From an uncultured beta proteobacterium (GTDB taxonomy: Bacteria; Pseudomonadota; Gammaproteobacteria; Burkholderiales; Rhodocyclaceae), in contig CAIVQO010000075.1 in NCBI GenBank assembly GCA_903908065.1, positions 1 to 64,000 of the forward strand: a stretch of 64,000 nucleotides of DNA. Reading direction: 5' to 3'. Shown here in pieces: positions 45,918-56,553 of the stretch. The notes under the pieces are model-generated. The model had not been told where the DNA came from, made no database searches, and saw only the letters and a list, made by a program, of their open reading frames with translations. Both the position numbers and the translations under genes were made by a program. Positions within the stretch are counted from its first letter, which is position 1. The number at the start of each line of letters is the position of its first letter.

Positions 45918-47749
45918 TCCGGCGCCAGCGTCAAGACGCCGGCACGCCCGCCGGCCTGATGGTCGCGCCAGATCAGGTGCAACAGCCTCTCGAAGTCGCG
46001 CGCGAAACCGGCCGTATCGAACAGCGGCGATTGCAACCGGTTTTCGGCAAGGCGAAGGCGCAGCGCGCCCAGGGCTTCCGGGTCCAGGGCGAGGCGAACC
46101 GCATGGTCGCGATAGTCGGCAGGTTCGTGCGTCACCAGATCGTCCAGGCCACAGGCTTTCAGCAGGCTCGCCGCCACGCGGCTGGAAAAGGTTCGACCGG
46201 CCCGGGTCAGTACCGGCACGCCGCACCAGAGTGCATCGCTGGCGGTGGTATGTGCCCCATAGGGCCAGGTATCGAGCACCAGGTCGGCGAGTGAGAGCCG
46301 CGCCAGGTGGGCTTCCTGGTCGCGCTGCGGTGCAAAGATCAGCCGCTGCGAAGCAATGCCGCGATCGAGGGCCAACCGGGTCAGGTTGGCCCTCGATTCC
46401 GTGCTGCCTTCCAGCAGCCAGAGCACCGATCCGGGCACCTGGTTCAGGATGTCGCACCAGATATCGAAGACCGTTGCCGAAATCTTGAGCGGTCGGTTGA
46501 AGCTGCAGAAGACAAATCCATCTTCGGGCAAACCCGCCGCCGCACGATCGGGCAACGGGCCAATGACACGCGTCCTGTCGTTGGGCTGGTAGGCGTGGGG
46601 CATCAGAGCCAGCGCTTCGGCGTAGCAATCGGCCTCGGCGGCGGGAGTCACCACCGGATCGCCGATCAGGTAGTCGGCGATCCGCCGGTCGCCCATGGTT
46701 GCCGGGTAGCCCAGCCAATTCACCTGCACGGTGGCTGGCCGCCAGGCCAGTGCGGCGGAACGTGTGTTGCCGGTCCAGCCATTGAGGTCGATCAGTATGT
46801 CGATCTCCTGCTGGTGGATATAGGCCGCAGTCTGCGCCGTATCCAGCGCCTGGATGTCGTGAAAGGCATCGCAGGCCTCGACCAGCCGTCTACGATGCTC
46901 GCCGTGGTCGTCGGGTCCATAGGAGAAGGCATGCACTTCGAATTGATCATGATCGTGCTGCTCGATCATTCCGGTGGCCAGACGCGCAGTGGCATGCCCG
47001 TGAAATATGTCTCCGAAATAGCCGATCCGCAGCGGCCGGCGCGGCTCGACCGGCACCGTGCGCGCAGGCAGGGCTTCCGGCGGCGTAAGCGCGGAGCAGA
47101 AGCGCTGCGAAAGGGTAAATTGATCGCGCGGACCGATCTCGTCGAGCAGCAGGAAGGTAAAGGGTTCGGCCGGGATCGCACCGGCCTCCAGCATCCGCCG
47201 GCAACGTGCAACGAGGGTTGCGGTATCGGTCCAGTCGCACTGTTCCAGCCGGCAGAACAGCAGCTGCGAAACCAGCGGCAAATCCTCGTCTCCCGCCGGA
47301 AGGCATGCCAGCGCCTGCGCGAGATGGCGCACTGCGGCTGCAGGCTGGCCTGCATCCGCCAGCGCGAATCCGGCAAAGCGATGGGCTTGGCCCTGCAAGG
47401 GACCGGATATCTTGGCGGCGCACTCGAAGGCAAGGGCAGCAGCAGAATGATCGGCGCGTTGGTAGCGCAACGATCCCAGCCGCAGCCAGGCCTCCTGGTC
47501 CGCCGGATCCAGCGCCACGGTTTTCGCGAACGCCGCCTCGGCATCCGCGCCGCGGCCCATTCCCAGCATCAGGCTGGCAAGATTGAAATGAAGCTGTGCG
47601 CTGTCCGGAAATGCAGCCAAGCCGGCCCGCAAGGTAGCTTCCGCGGCCTCCACGCGGCCCTCCGCGTGAAGGGCGGCGGCGGCTTCTGACCAAGCATCGG
47701 GATCACCAGCTTGGTCGGCACCCAATGTGCCCCGATGCTCGACCGACAC
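45914..47749 (-). CDS. TPR protein with O-GlcNAc-transferase (GT41) domain
   Basis: Protein of 611 aa: about three TPR repeats (residues 18-150, e.g. EAAFAKTVALDPADQEAWLR) followed by a SPINDLY/OGT-type glycosyltransferase domain with RIGYFGDIFHGHAT, DILIDLNGWTGNTR, QVNWLGYPATMG and LDTWPYGAHTTASDALW. Bacterial members modify proteins or glycans with sugars; acceptor unknown. It starts 5 bases after alaS, so it is co-transcribed with a translation gene, and it overlaps algC at the 3' end. Confidence 0.85.
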   Translation of the reverse strand: MSVEHRGTLGADQAGDPDAWSEAAAALHAEGRVEAAEATLRAGLAAFPDSAQLHFNLASLMLGMGRGADAEAAFAKTVALDPADQEAWLRLGSLRYQRADHSAAALAFECAAKISGPLQGQAHRFAGFALADAGQPAAAVRHLAQALACLPAGDEDLPLVSQLLFCRLEQCDWTDTATLVARCRRMLEAGAIPAEPFTFLLLDEIGPRDQFTLSQRFCSALTPPEALPARTVPVEPRRPLRIGYFGDIFHGHATARLATGMIEQHDHDQFEVHAFSYGPDDHGEHRRRLVEACDAFHDIQALDTAQTAAYIHQQEIDILIDLNGWTGNTRSAALAWRPATVQVNWLGYPATMGDRRIADYLIGDPVVTPAAEADCYAEALALMPHAYQPNDRTRVIGPLPDRAAAGLPEDGFVFCSFNRPLKISATVFDIWCDILNQVPGSVLWLLEGSTESRANLTRLALDRGIASQRLIFAPQRDQEAHLARLSLADLVLDTWPYGAHTTASDALWCGVPVLTRAGRTFSSRVAASLLKACGLDDLVTHEPADYRDHAVRLALDPEALGALRLRLAENRLQSPLFDTAGFARDFERLLHLIWRDHQAGGRAGVLTLAPD

Positions 47750-47754
47750 CCCGG

Positions 47755-50379
<2,625 letters not shown>

Positions 50380-50475
50380 GGCGGGGACACTGCCTGCAAG
50401 GTAAAGCAAAGATTTTACGCGAACCGGGCCAGGGACACAGCCCGCCATCGCCCGTCGTCATCCGCGCCGAAAATG

Positions 50476-50498
50476 AAAAAGCCCGCACTGGGCGGGCT
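50476..50498 (-). terminator. intrinsic terminator of the 126-residue exported-protein gene
   Basis: Arms AGCCCGC and GCGGGCT around ACTGG; on the minus strand the stem is followed by TTTTTCATTTTC. Confidence 0.88.
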
Positions 50499-50517
50499 AT
50501 CGAAGGCTGCGGCCAGA

Positions 50518-50898
50518 TCAGCGATTGCGTGCGGGACGATCCTTGCGGCCGTCATGATTGCGATCGTGCTGACGGTCGTGCTTCTCCTTTGCAATGTGGC
50601 GGCTTTGCGCGTTCTGCGCCTGCTCGAGGCGCGCACGCTCCTTCTTGGTCACCTTGCCATCTGCCTTCGCCTTGTCTTCCATGGCCTGCACTCGCTCCTG
50701 GCCCTTTTCCAGCCTTGCCGCTTCCTTGGCGGTCAGTTGGCCGGAGTTGACGCCTTGATCGATGCGCTTCTGCTGTTCGGCCTGACGCTTGTCGATTCCC
50801 GGCGTGGCGGAAGGATCCTTGGCGGGAGCGGTTTGGGCAAGAACCGGCAGGGCTAGCACGGCAAGAAACGACAGCAGCAGGCTGGATTTGGTCTTCAT
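50518..50898 (-). CDS. exported charged protein of unknown function
   Basis: Protein of 126 aa with a signal peptide (MKTKSSLLLSFLAVLALPVLAQ, cleavage after about residue 22 shown by ALPVLA-Q). The mature part is almost entirely charged and predicted helical: repeats of GQLTAKEAARLEKGQERV and DGKVTKKERARLEQAQNAQ, which recall degenerate EF-hand-like DxD/E loops, then a His/Arg/Asp-rich tail HDRQHDRNHDGRKDR. It may bind divalent metal, but I know no function. Own ribosome site GAGGAG and terminator make it monocistronic. Confidence 0.75.
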   Translation of the reverse strand: MKTKSSLLLSFLAVLALPVLAQTAPAKDPSATPGIDKRQAEQQKRIDQGVNSGQLTAKEAARLEKGQERVQAMEDKAKADGKVTKKERARLEQAQNAQSRHIAKEKHDRQHDRNHDGRKDRPARNR

Positions 50899-50996
50899 TC
50901 AATGCTCCTCGATTGGCTATGGGACAACCCCATGTGCAGATTAACGCTGCCGGCAACGCGAGGCTGACGGCAAAGTGTAAGTAGTCGTGTTCACGC

Positions 50997-51713
50997 TTAC
51001 ATCTCGTCTGCCAGCCAATGGTCCGGGCGATCGGTAAATACGCCGGAAACGCCAAGCGCAAACAGGCGCTCGGCCTCCTCGCGCCGATTCACCGTGTAAG
51101 CCGCCACTGGAATCTCGGCGTCAAGCAGGGGACGGATGACTTCGGCTGTCAGCAGGTGCCGCGCAACATGCAGCGCCTGGGCGCCTACCTGGCGCAGCTT
51201 GTCCAGCCAGTCGCCGGAGTTCGATTCGACCAGCAGCGCGCGTGGCAGATTTCCGGCGCCGCCCGCAGCCGCCAGCAATGCTTCCATGGAGAATGAAGAC
51301 AAGACGATATCGTCAAATTCCCTGGCAATCAGGGCCACGCCGCTACCGGTTGCCGCATCGCGGCCGACCGAGGGTTTGATCTCCACGTTGGCCCACAATC
51401 CCAGTTCGCGGCAGACGGCCAATGCTTCGGCAAGCGTCGGCAGCGATTCTCCGGCGAAGGCGGGGTGGTGCCGCGCACCGGCGTCGCAGCGCCTCAGGTC
51501 CGCCACGGGAGAGTCGGCCACCGCGCCTTGGGCGCCCGTGGTTCGCTCCAGGCGTTCATCGTGGATCAAGACCGGAATGCCGTCCCGGCTCAACATCGCA
51601 TCGAACTCGACGCCACGACAGCCGAGGCGCGCCGCAATGCGCAAGCCTGCCAGCGTGTTTTCCGGCGCCAGCGCCCCGCCGCAGCGATGGGCAATGATGC
51701 GCGGGTAGCGCAC
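50997..51713 (-). CDS. ugpQ: glycerophosphodiester phosphodiesterase UgpQ-like
   Basis: Cytoplasmic enzyme of 238 aa that splits glycerophosphodiesters to glycerol-3-phosphate and alcohol. Active-site residues sit in IAHRCGGALAPENTLAG, EFDAMLSRDGIPVLIHD and NVEIKP. Start is GTG 51713, overlapping the ugpB stop by one base (TAGTG). Confidence 0.9.
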   Translation of the reverse strand: MRYPRIIAHRCGGALAPENTLAGLRIAARLGCRGVEFDAMLSRDGIPVLIHDERLERTTGAQGAVADSPVADLRRCDAGARHHPAFAGESLPTLAEALAVCRELGLWANVEIKPSVGRDAATGSGVALIAREFDDIVLSSFSMEALLAAAGGAGNLPRALLVESNSGDWLDKLRQVGAQALHVARHLLTAEVIRPLLDAEIPVAAYTVNRREEAERLFALGVSGVFTDRPDHWLADEM

Positions 51714-52987
51714 TACTTCACCGCCGGCACGGGCTTGGCCAGGCCGCCCTTCGGAGGAGGCGCCAGCGAGGCGTTGACGCGTCGCACGGTATTGTCGAGC
51801 GCCTCCTTCGCGGCACGACCGGAATCCCAGACAAAGGACACCTCCTCGCCCAGAAATTCACGCAGCTTGTCGCGCAGCGGCCCGTGCTTGGGCCGCGTGC
51901 TGCCCTTGCGCGACACGGAAAGCCGCTTCTGAGCTGCATCCAGCAACTGCGGTGGAATATCGGAATCGCGCAATGCGGCCAGCGCGCCCGGCGTCATCGG
52001 TAGGTAGCCGGTCACCTTGACCCACTCTTTCTGTATCTCCGGACGCATCAGGAACGCGACGAACCTGGCGATCAGCTTATAGTCTTCCTTCTTGTGACCC
52101 GCCAGCACCCAGAGTCCGGCACCATCGGGAAGCACATCAGCCGGCTTTGCGGCATACACGTCGTCATAGTATGGCAGGGCCTGCACCGCGACATCGATGC
52201 CGGCGTGGCGGGCATCGGCATACAGCACCGACTCCCCGGTCAGCATCGCGCATTCTCCGCTGAGGAAACGCCGGTATCCGTCCCGTGCCGGCCCGGAATA
52301 GTGGAAATAACGGCTCTTCTGCCAGCTCGCCAGCAGGGCCAGATGCTTGACATTGACCATGCCGTTGACCAGCACCTTCTCGGTGGTGCCAAGCCGCTGC
52401 GTAAGGGCTTCGCCCGCCTGCGCGGAAACATTTTCCGAATGAATCCAGGCAAAGCGGCCGCTGGTCAGCGGACACTTGCCGCCGTGGTCATAGATTTCGC
52501 CGGCCACTTTTTGCAATTCCCACCAGGTACGGATTGGCTGCTCCGGATCAAGGCCGGCCTTGCGCAAGGCGGCACGATTGAGGAACAACACCGGCAGGGA
52601 CAGTCCAAGGGGCAGAGCCTGCGGGCGCCCGCCGGCATCATCGACGGCATCAAGCACTTGCGGGAAAAACTGGCCGGCATCGAGCTTCTGCCCTCCCTCG
52701 CGCATCACTTCGTGCAGCGGCCGGAACCGCGGGCGGGAATTGAAGAACTCCATGCTGTCATCCGGATTCAACAGGGCCAGCTCCGGCAGATCATGCTTTT
52801 TTTCAACGCCGCGCAGGTCTTGCAGAACCACCTTTGCCTTGCCTTTCTGCTCGTCGTTGAAACGCAGCACCTGGGTCGCCAGGACATCCAGCGCTCGTCC
52901 CTCCAGATCGTGCCGCAAGCCGATGTTCTGGGCCAGCACCGGAAGCGAAATGCCGCAGGCCATAGCCCAAACAAGAATCGATTTCAT
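51713..52987 (-). CDS. ugpB: UgpB-like periplasmic binding protein (sn-glycerol-3-phosphate type)
   Basis: Periplasmic solute-binding protein of 424 aa with a signal peptide ending PVLAQ. Family features include EFFNSRPRFRPLHEVM, LPLGLSLPVLFLNR, GECAMLTGESVLY and PILPDGAGLWV-like VLPDGAGLWVLAG. It would bind glycerol-3-phosphate or a diester for an ABC importer. No permease or ATPase gene is adjacent, only ugpQ. Start ATG 52987 was chosen because the signal peptide begins there. Confidence 0.85.
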   Translation of the reverse strand: MKSILVWAMACGISLPVLAQNIGLRHDLEGRALDVLATQVLRFNDEQKGKAKVVLQDLRGVEKKHDLPELALLNPDDSMEFFNSRPRFRPLHEVMREGGQKLDAGQFFPQVLDAVDDAGGRPQALPLGLSLPVLFLNRAALRKAGLDPEQPIRTWWELQKVAGEIYDHGGKCPLTSGRFAWIHSENVSAQAGEALTQRLGTTEKVLVNGMVNVKHLALLASWQKSRYFHYSGPARDGYRRFLSGECAMLTGESVLYADARHAGIDVAVQALPYYDDVYAAKPADVLPDGAGLWVLAGHKKEDYKLIARFVAFLMRPEIQKEWVKVTGYLPMTPGALAALRDSDIPPQLLDAAQKRLSVSRKGSTRPKHGPLRDKLREFLGEEVSFVWDSGRAAKEALDNTVRRVNASLAPPPKGGLAKPVPAVK

Positions 52988-53135
52988 ATCCCTGGTCGCC
53001 AATCGTGGAAACAGAAGCAGTTTATAACCCAACAATAGCGGACTTCGCGGATTGCCACTCCCCGCAATGTGGGCTAGGCTGGAAGCCCGCGCCGCATCCA
53101 ACGCCCGGCGCGCCGGACTCGTCTCACACTCGGCC

Positions 53136-53711
53136 ATGAACACCGCACAACGCTATGCACTGCTGGTCGCCGCCGCCAATCTGGTATTGGTGCTGCTGTT
53201 TCCGCCTTACGACTATGTATCGATGCTGCTCGGCAACGTGCCGACCTTCGACGGGTTCTATTTCATCCTGTCCGGCGAACCGCATCGGGTGATCAATGCC
53301 AATTTCCTGGCCCTGGAATTGTTCGTACTGCTGGCCAATGCTGGAATCGCCTGGCTCCTGCTGCGGACGACCGATCCGTCGGCATCGCTACGCGGCGCTG
53401 GCAATGCGCGGCAGCGTGCCGTGCTGGCGCTGGTGGCGATCAACCTGATAGTGGCGGTGCTGTTTCCGCCCTTCGAGAACTTCGCCGCGATCACCAAGGC
53501 CGCCCTGCCGACGTTCGAAGGTTTCCACTTCATATTCGGCGACAACCCGATGCGACAGATCGTGGCCTCGATCCTGTATATCGAAGTCGCGCTGATCCTG
53601 GTCAATGGCGCGCTCCTCTGGCTCCTGTTCCGCGACAAGACGCCCGACGAAATCGCGGCGGAGCAAGCACGCGAACTCGCCGCCAAAATGAAGGCAGCGC
53701 AGAAGAAGTAA
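53136..53711 (+). CDS. four-helix membrane protein with internal duplication
   Basis: Protein of 191 aa with four predicted helices in two similar halves. Half one (about 20-85) has LLFPPYDYVSMLLG, VPTFDGFYFILSGEPHR and FVLLANAGIAWLLLR; half two (about 105-170) has VLFPPFENFAAITK, LPTFEGFHFIFGDNPMR and ALILVNGALLWLLFR. The shared frame FPP[YF][DE]...PTF[DE]GF.FI..... indicates tandem duplication. The tail is Lys/Ala/Glu-rich. I do not recognise a family. ATG 53136 replaces the longer frame because the duplication begins just after it. Confidence 0.75.
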   Translation: MNTAQRYALLVAAANLVLVLLFPPYDYVSMLLGNVPTFDGFYFILSGEPHRVINANFLALELFVLLANAGIAWLLLRTTDPSASLRGAGNARQRAVLALVAINLIVAVLFPPFENFAAITKAALPTFEGFHFIFGDNPMRQIVASILYIEVALILVNGALLWLLFRDKTPDEIAAEQARELAAKMKAAQKK

Positions 53712-53747
53712 GGCCTCCCCGGCCAAGCCACCTCGCACGAGGGCGGT

Positions 53748-53775
53748 TTGAAATCGCCGCATTCTTGGGTATAAT
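53748..53775 (+). promoter_or_regulatory. promoter of tRNA-Arg
   Basis: Perfect -10 TATAAT at 53770-53775; a -35-like TTTGAA or TTGAAA begins at 53748-53749, 15-16 bases upstream. The -10 ends 13 bases before the tRNA. Confidence 0.75.
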
Positions 53776-53788
53776 CTCGCCCTCTCAA

Positions 53789-53865
53789 GCGCCCGTAGCT
53801 CATCTGGATAGAGTACTTGGCTACGAACCAAGGGGTAGGGAGTTCGAATCTCTCCGGGCGCGCCA
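53789..53865 (+). tRNA. tRNA-Arg (anticodon ACG)
   Basis: A 77-base cloverleaf: acceptor GCGCCCG/CGGGCGC, D-arm TAGCTCATCTGGATAGAG, anticodon arm TTGGCTACGAACCAA with ACG, T-arm GAGTTCGAATCTC, discriminator G and encoded CCA. ACG (read as ICG after deamination) decodes CGN-type Arg codons. Confidence 0.97.
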
Positions 53866-53870
53866 GAACA

Positions 53871-53905
53871 AAAAGGGCCTGCAGCAATGCAGGCCCTTTT
53901 TCTTT
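53871..53905 (+). terminator. intrinsic terminator after tRNA-Arg
   Basis: Thirteen-base arms AAAAGGGCCTGCA and TGCAGGCCCTTTT around a GCAA tetraloop, followed by TCTTT. Confidence 0.93.
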
Positions 53906-53952
53906 GCAGCCCTGCTACTCTGGACAGCTCGCCCCACGCCGGAGCCGTCCCG

Positions 53953-55062
53953 ATGAACGCACTGGATTTCCTCGTCCGCAAGGATCGACTGGCAGACACC
54001 CGCATAGCTGCGCGGCCGCCCAGCCCGCTCGCCTCAGGGCAAGCACGTCTGAAGGTCGAAAAGTTCGCGCTGACGGCCAACAACATTACCTACGCCGCCT
54101 TTGGCAAGGCCATGAGCTACTGGGACTTCTATCCCGCCGCGGAGGCCGAATGGGGCTGCATCCCGGTCTGGGGCTTCGCCACGGTGAACGAATCGCTCTG
54201 CCCGGATATCGCCGTGGGCGAACGTTTCTATGGTTACTACCCGATGTCCTCCGAGGTGGTCCTGCAGCCCGTCCGGCTGACTCCGGCGGGATTTGCCGAA
54301 GGATCCGAACACCGCGCCAAACTGCACGCGGTTTACAACAACTACTCCCGGGCCAGTGCCGATCCCTTCCATGCGCCGGCGACCGAGGATGCGGAAGCGA
54401 TCCTGCGGCCTTTGTTCATGACCTCCTGGCTGATCGACGATTTTCTCGCCGACAATGAATTTTTCGGTGCCGCCACGGCAGGCAACGCACTAACTGTCCT
54501 TTCCAGCGCATCGAGCAAGACGGCTTACGGTACTGCGTTTTGCCTGGCCAAACGTGAAGGCGTGACCGTCATTGGCCTGACCTCGGCTGCGAACCTCGAT
54601 TTCTGCCGCAGCCTGGGCTGCTACCACCTCGTTCTGACCTACGACCAACTCGATCAACTCGACCCCGACCGAGGCACCGTGTATGTCGACTTTGCCGGCA
54701 ACGCGGCCTTGCGACGCGACATTCACGCCCGGCTTCCGCTGCTCAAATACAGCTGCGCGGTCGGCGGCACCCACGTCGAGCAGCTGGGCGGCGCCCACGA
54801 CCTGCCGGGCCCGCGGCCGACCCTGTTCTTCGCTCCGGCGCAGATCAAGAAGCGCAGCGCGGAATGGGGCGGCGCACTGCTCGGACAGCGCCTGCTCAAG
54901 GCCTGGCAGGACTTCCTCGGTACCGCTTGCGATGACAGGAAGCCTTGGCTGCAGATCAGCAGGCATTGGGGCCGGGAATCGGTTGCCGAGGCCTACCAAC
55001 AGGTGCTTTCCGGCCGCGACGAACCGCGGCTGGGGCGCATTTTGTCGCTGCACGAGGAGTGA
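53953..55062 (+). CDS. DUF2855 family protein (MDR-like fold)
   Basis: Protein of 369 aa matching DUF2855: LKVEKFALTANNITYAAFGKAMSYWDFYP near the N-terminus, a central SSASSKTAYGTAF cofactor-loop-like segment, and VYVDFAGNAALRRDIH. The fold is related to zinc-independent medium-chain dehydrogenases. Function unknown; some family members lie near fatty-acid or polyester metabolism genes. ATG 53953 follows the family start; the frame upstream runs through the tRNA terminator. Confidence 0.8.
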   Translation: MNALDFLVRKDRLADTRIAARPPSPLASGQARLKVEKFALTANNITYAAFGKAMSYWDFYPAAEAEWGCIPVWGFATVNESLCPDIAVGERFYGYYPMSSEVVLQPVRLTPAGFAEGSEHRAKLHAVYNNYSRASADPFHAPATEDAEAILRPLFMTSWLIDDFLADNEFFGAATAGNALTVLSSASSKTAYGTAFCLAKREGVTVIGLTSAANLDFCRSLGCYHLVLTYDQLDQLDPDRGTVYVDFAGNAALRRDIHARLPLLKYSCAVGGTHVEQLGGAHDLPGPRPTLFFAPAQIKKRSAEWGGALLGQRLLKAWQDFLGTACDDRKPWLQISRHWGRESVAEAYQQVLSGRDEPRLGRILSLHEE

Positions 55063-55067
55063 AATAA

Positions 55068-55092
55068 AAAAGCCAGCACGGGGCTGGCTTTT
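55068..55092. terminator. bidirectional terminator between DUF2855 gene and tRNA-Ala
   Basis: Arms AAAAGCCAGC and GCTGGCTTTT around a 5-base loop; T-run on both strands, so it can end the rightward gene and the leftward tRNA. Confidence 0.9.
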
Positions 55093-55097
55093 GAATC

Positions 55098-55173
55098 TGG
55101 TGGAGGTGAGCGGGATCGAACCGCTGGCCTCGACGTTGCGAACGTCGCGCTCTCCCAACTGAGCTACACCCCC
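55098..55173 (-). tRNA. tRNA-Ala (anticodon CGC)
   Basis: A 76-base cloverleaf on the minus strand: acceptor GGGGGTG pairing CACCTCC (one G-U), D-arm TAGCTCAGTTGGGAGAGC, anticodon loop TTCGCAA, T-arm GGTTCGATCCC and encoded CCA. A TATAAT lies at 55190-55185. Confidence 0.96.
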
Positions 55174-55233
55174 GAAGGGGACGGATTATATCAACCGCCC
55201 CCGGCCAGTGGAAGTTGCGACGGCCGCCCTGCC

Positions 55234-55503
55234 TCAGACCAGCTGCAACTCGTCGGCGCTGCACTTGGTAACGCCGAGCGCGGTACGTACCACCAGCGGG
55301 TACACGTTGCCGATGAAGTTGCCGAAGCTGGCGATGTTGTAGCCAACCACGATACCCGGCACCGAGCCGACCAATACCTCACGGCCGACCACGAAGCCGC
55401 GCTGCATCGCCGCGTGTATCGCGGCGGCACATGTCATTCCGGCGGCCGGCTGCCCCGTCTGGCGTTTCCCTGGGCGTGATCCAGTTCGCTCCTTGGCGGC
55501 CAT
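55234..55503 (-). CDS. small protein of unknown function
   Basis: Protein of 89 aa. The first 20 residues are polar and basic; the remainder (AIHAAMQRGFVVGREVLVGSVPGIVVGYNIASFGNF onward, quoted here in part) alternates hydrophobic strands and ends CSADELQLV. I do not recognise a family. ATG 55503 has GGGAG 6 bases upstream; other in-frame starts (55509, 55563) lack one. The Gly/Val-rich pattern suggests a small beta barrel. Confidence 0.6.
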   Translation of the reverse strand: MAAKERTGSRPGKRQTGQPAAGMTCAAAIHAAMQRGFVVGREVLVGSVPGIVVGYNIASFGNFIGNVYPLVVRTALGVTKCSADELQLV

Positions 55504-55593
55504 GTTCATCTCCCGATGCGGAAAGCCCGCTTTCGACAGATTATCGACAGCCGGTGAAAACATTTAGGCCTGAATGACCGGAGGGTTTTGGCC

Positions 55594-56553
55594 CTATTTC
55601 ACTTCGGCGGCAGCACGCTGCAAACGATCGTTAACCCCCCGCCATGCCTCGTCGACAGGCGGGGCGGCGACCAGGATCAGGTCGCCGCCAAGGGCATCGA
55701 ACTCGCGCAGGCGGGCATAAAGCTCATGGGCATAGGCTCCTGGATCGCGACTGGCTTCGCGCCAGATCAGGTTCGACTCCCTTCGCCCGGGGGATGCCGG
55801 AGCGAAGACCACCACCCGTTGGCCCCGGCCGAGCGCCAGGTCGATGGCCGGGGCGATGGCGTCCGCGGGTAACAACCGCATGGGCGTGGTCGGCGCGTAA
55901 TGCGATTCGAGGCTGCCAGATACGCGAGGTACTGCACCTTCGGCACCGAACGCGGGCACTTCGCCGAGCACCTCGGCCAGCGCCATCGCATCGAGCATGC
56001 CCGGACGCAGGATGCGCGGCATGCCCGACGACAAATCCAGGATGGTCGATTCGATGCCGACCTGGCAGGGGCCGCCGTCGAGGACCATGCCGACGGCCGC
56101 ACCCAGTTCGTCACGCACATGCGCGGCTGTGGTCGGGCTGACATGACCGAAGCGGTTGGCGGAAGGCGCCGCCACGCCACCGGCGAATTCGCGCAGCAGT
56201 TGCAGTGCCAGCGGATGCCTGGGTACACGCAGGCCGACGGTGTCCTGACCACCGGTGATGGCATCGATCACCGCCGGATGCCGTTTGAGTATCAGCGTCA
56301 GCGGGCCGGGCCAGAAGGCAGCGGCCAATCGCCGGGCCGCTTGCGGGATTTCGATGGCCCAGCGCTCGAGATGGCCGGCATCCGGAAGATGCACGATCAA
56401 AGGGTGGTCGGCAGGGCGGCCTTTGGCGGCGAAGACCTTGCCTACCGCGGCGGCGTTGCTCGCATCGGCGCCCAGGCCATACACCGTCTCGGTCGGGAAG
56501 GCGACCAGATCTCCCGCGCGCAGCATGGCCGCGGCGCGGGAAATTTCACTCAT
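55594..56553 (-). CDS. tsaC: L-threonylcarbamoyladenylate synthase (Sua5/YwlC type)
   Basis: Protein of 319 aa with a YrdC domain (FPTETVYGLGADA, KGRPADHPLIVH, SANRFGHVSP) and a C-terminal Sua5 domain. It makes threonylcarbamoyl-AMP, the donor for t6A in tRNA. The longer Sua5 form differs from the short TsaC of E. coli. It overlaps the end of purK by 8 bases and is the last gene of the leftward purine run. TsaE is also in the window (35857). Confidence 0.92.
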   Translation of the reverse strand: MSEISRAAAMLRAGDLVAFPTETVYGLGADASNAAAVGKVFAAKGRPADHPLIVHLPDAGHLERWAIEIPQAARRLAAAFWPGPLTLILKRHPAVIDAITGGQDTVGLRVPRHPLALQLLREFAGGVAAPSANRFGHVSPTTAAHVRDELGAAVGMVLDGGPCQVGIESTILDLSSGMPRILRPGMLDAMALAEVLGEVPAFGAEGAVPRVSGSLESHYAPTTPMRLLPADAIAPAIDLALGRGQRVVVFAPASPGRRESNLIWREASRDPGAYAHELYARLREFDALGGDLILVAAPPVDEAWRGVNDRLQRAAAEVK

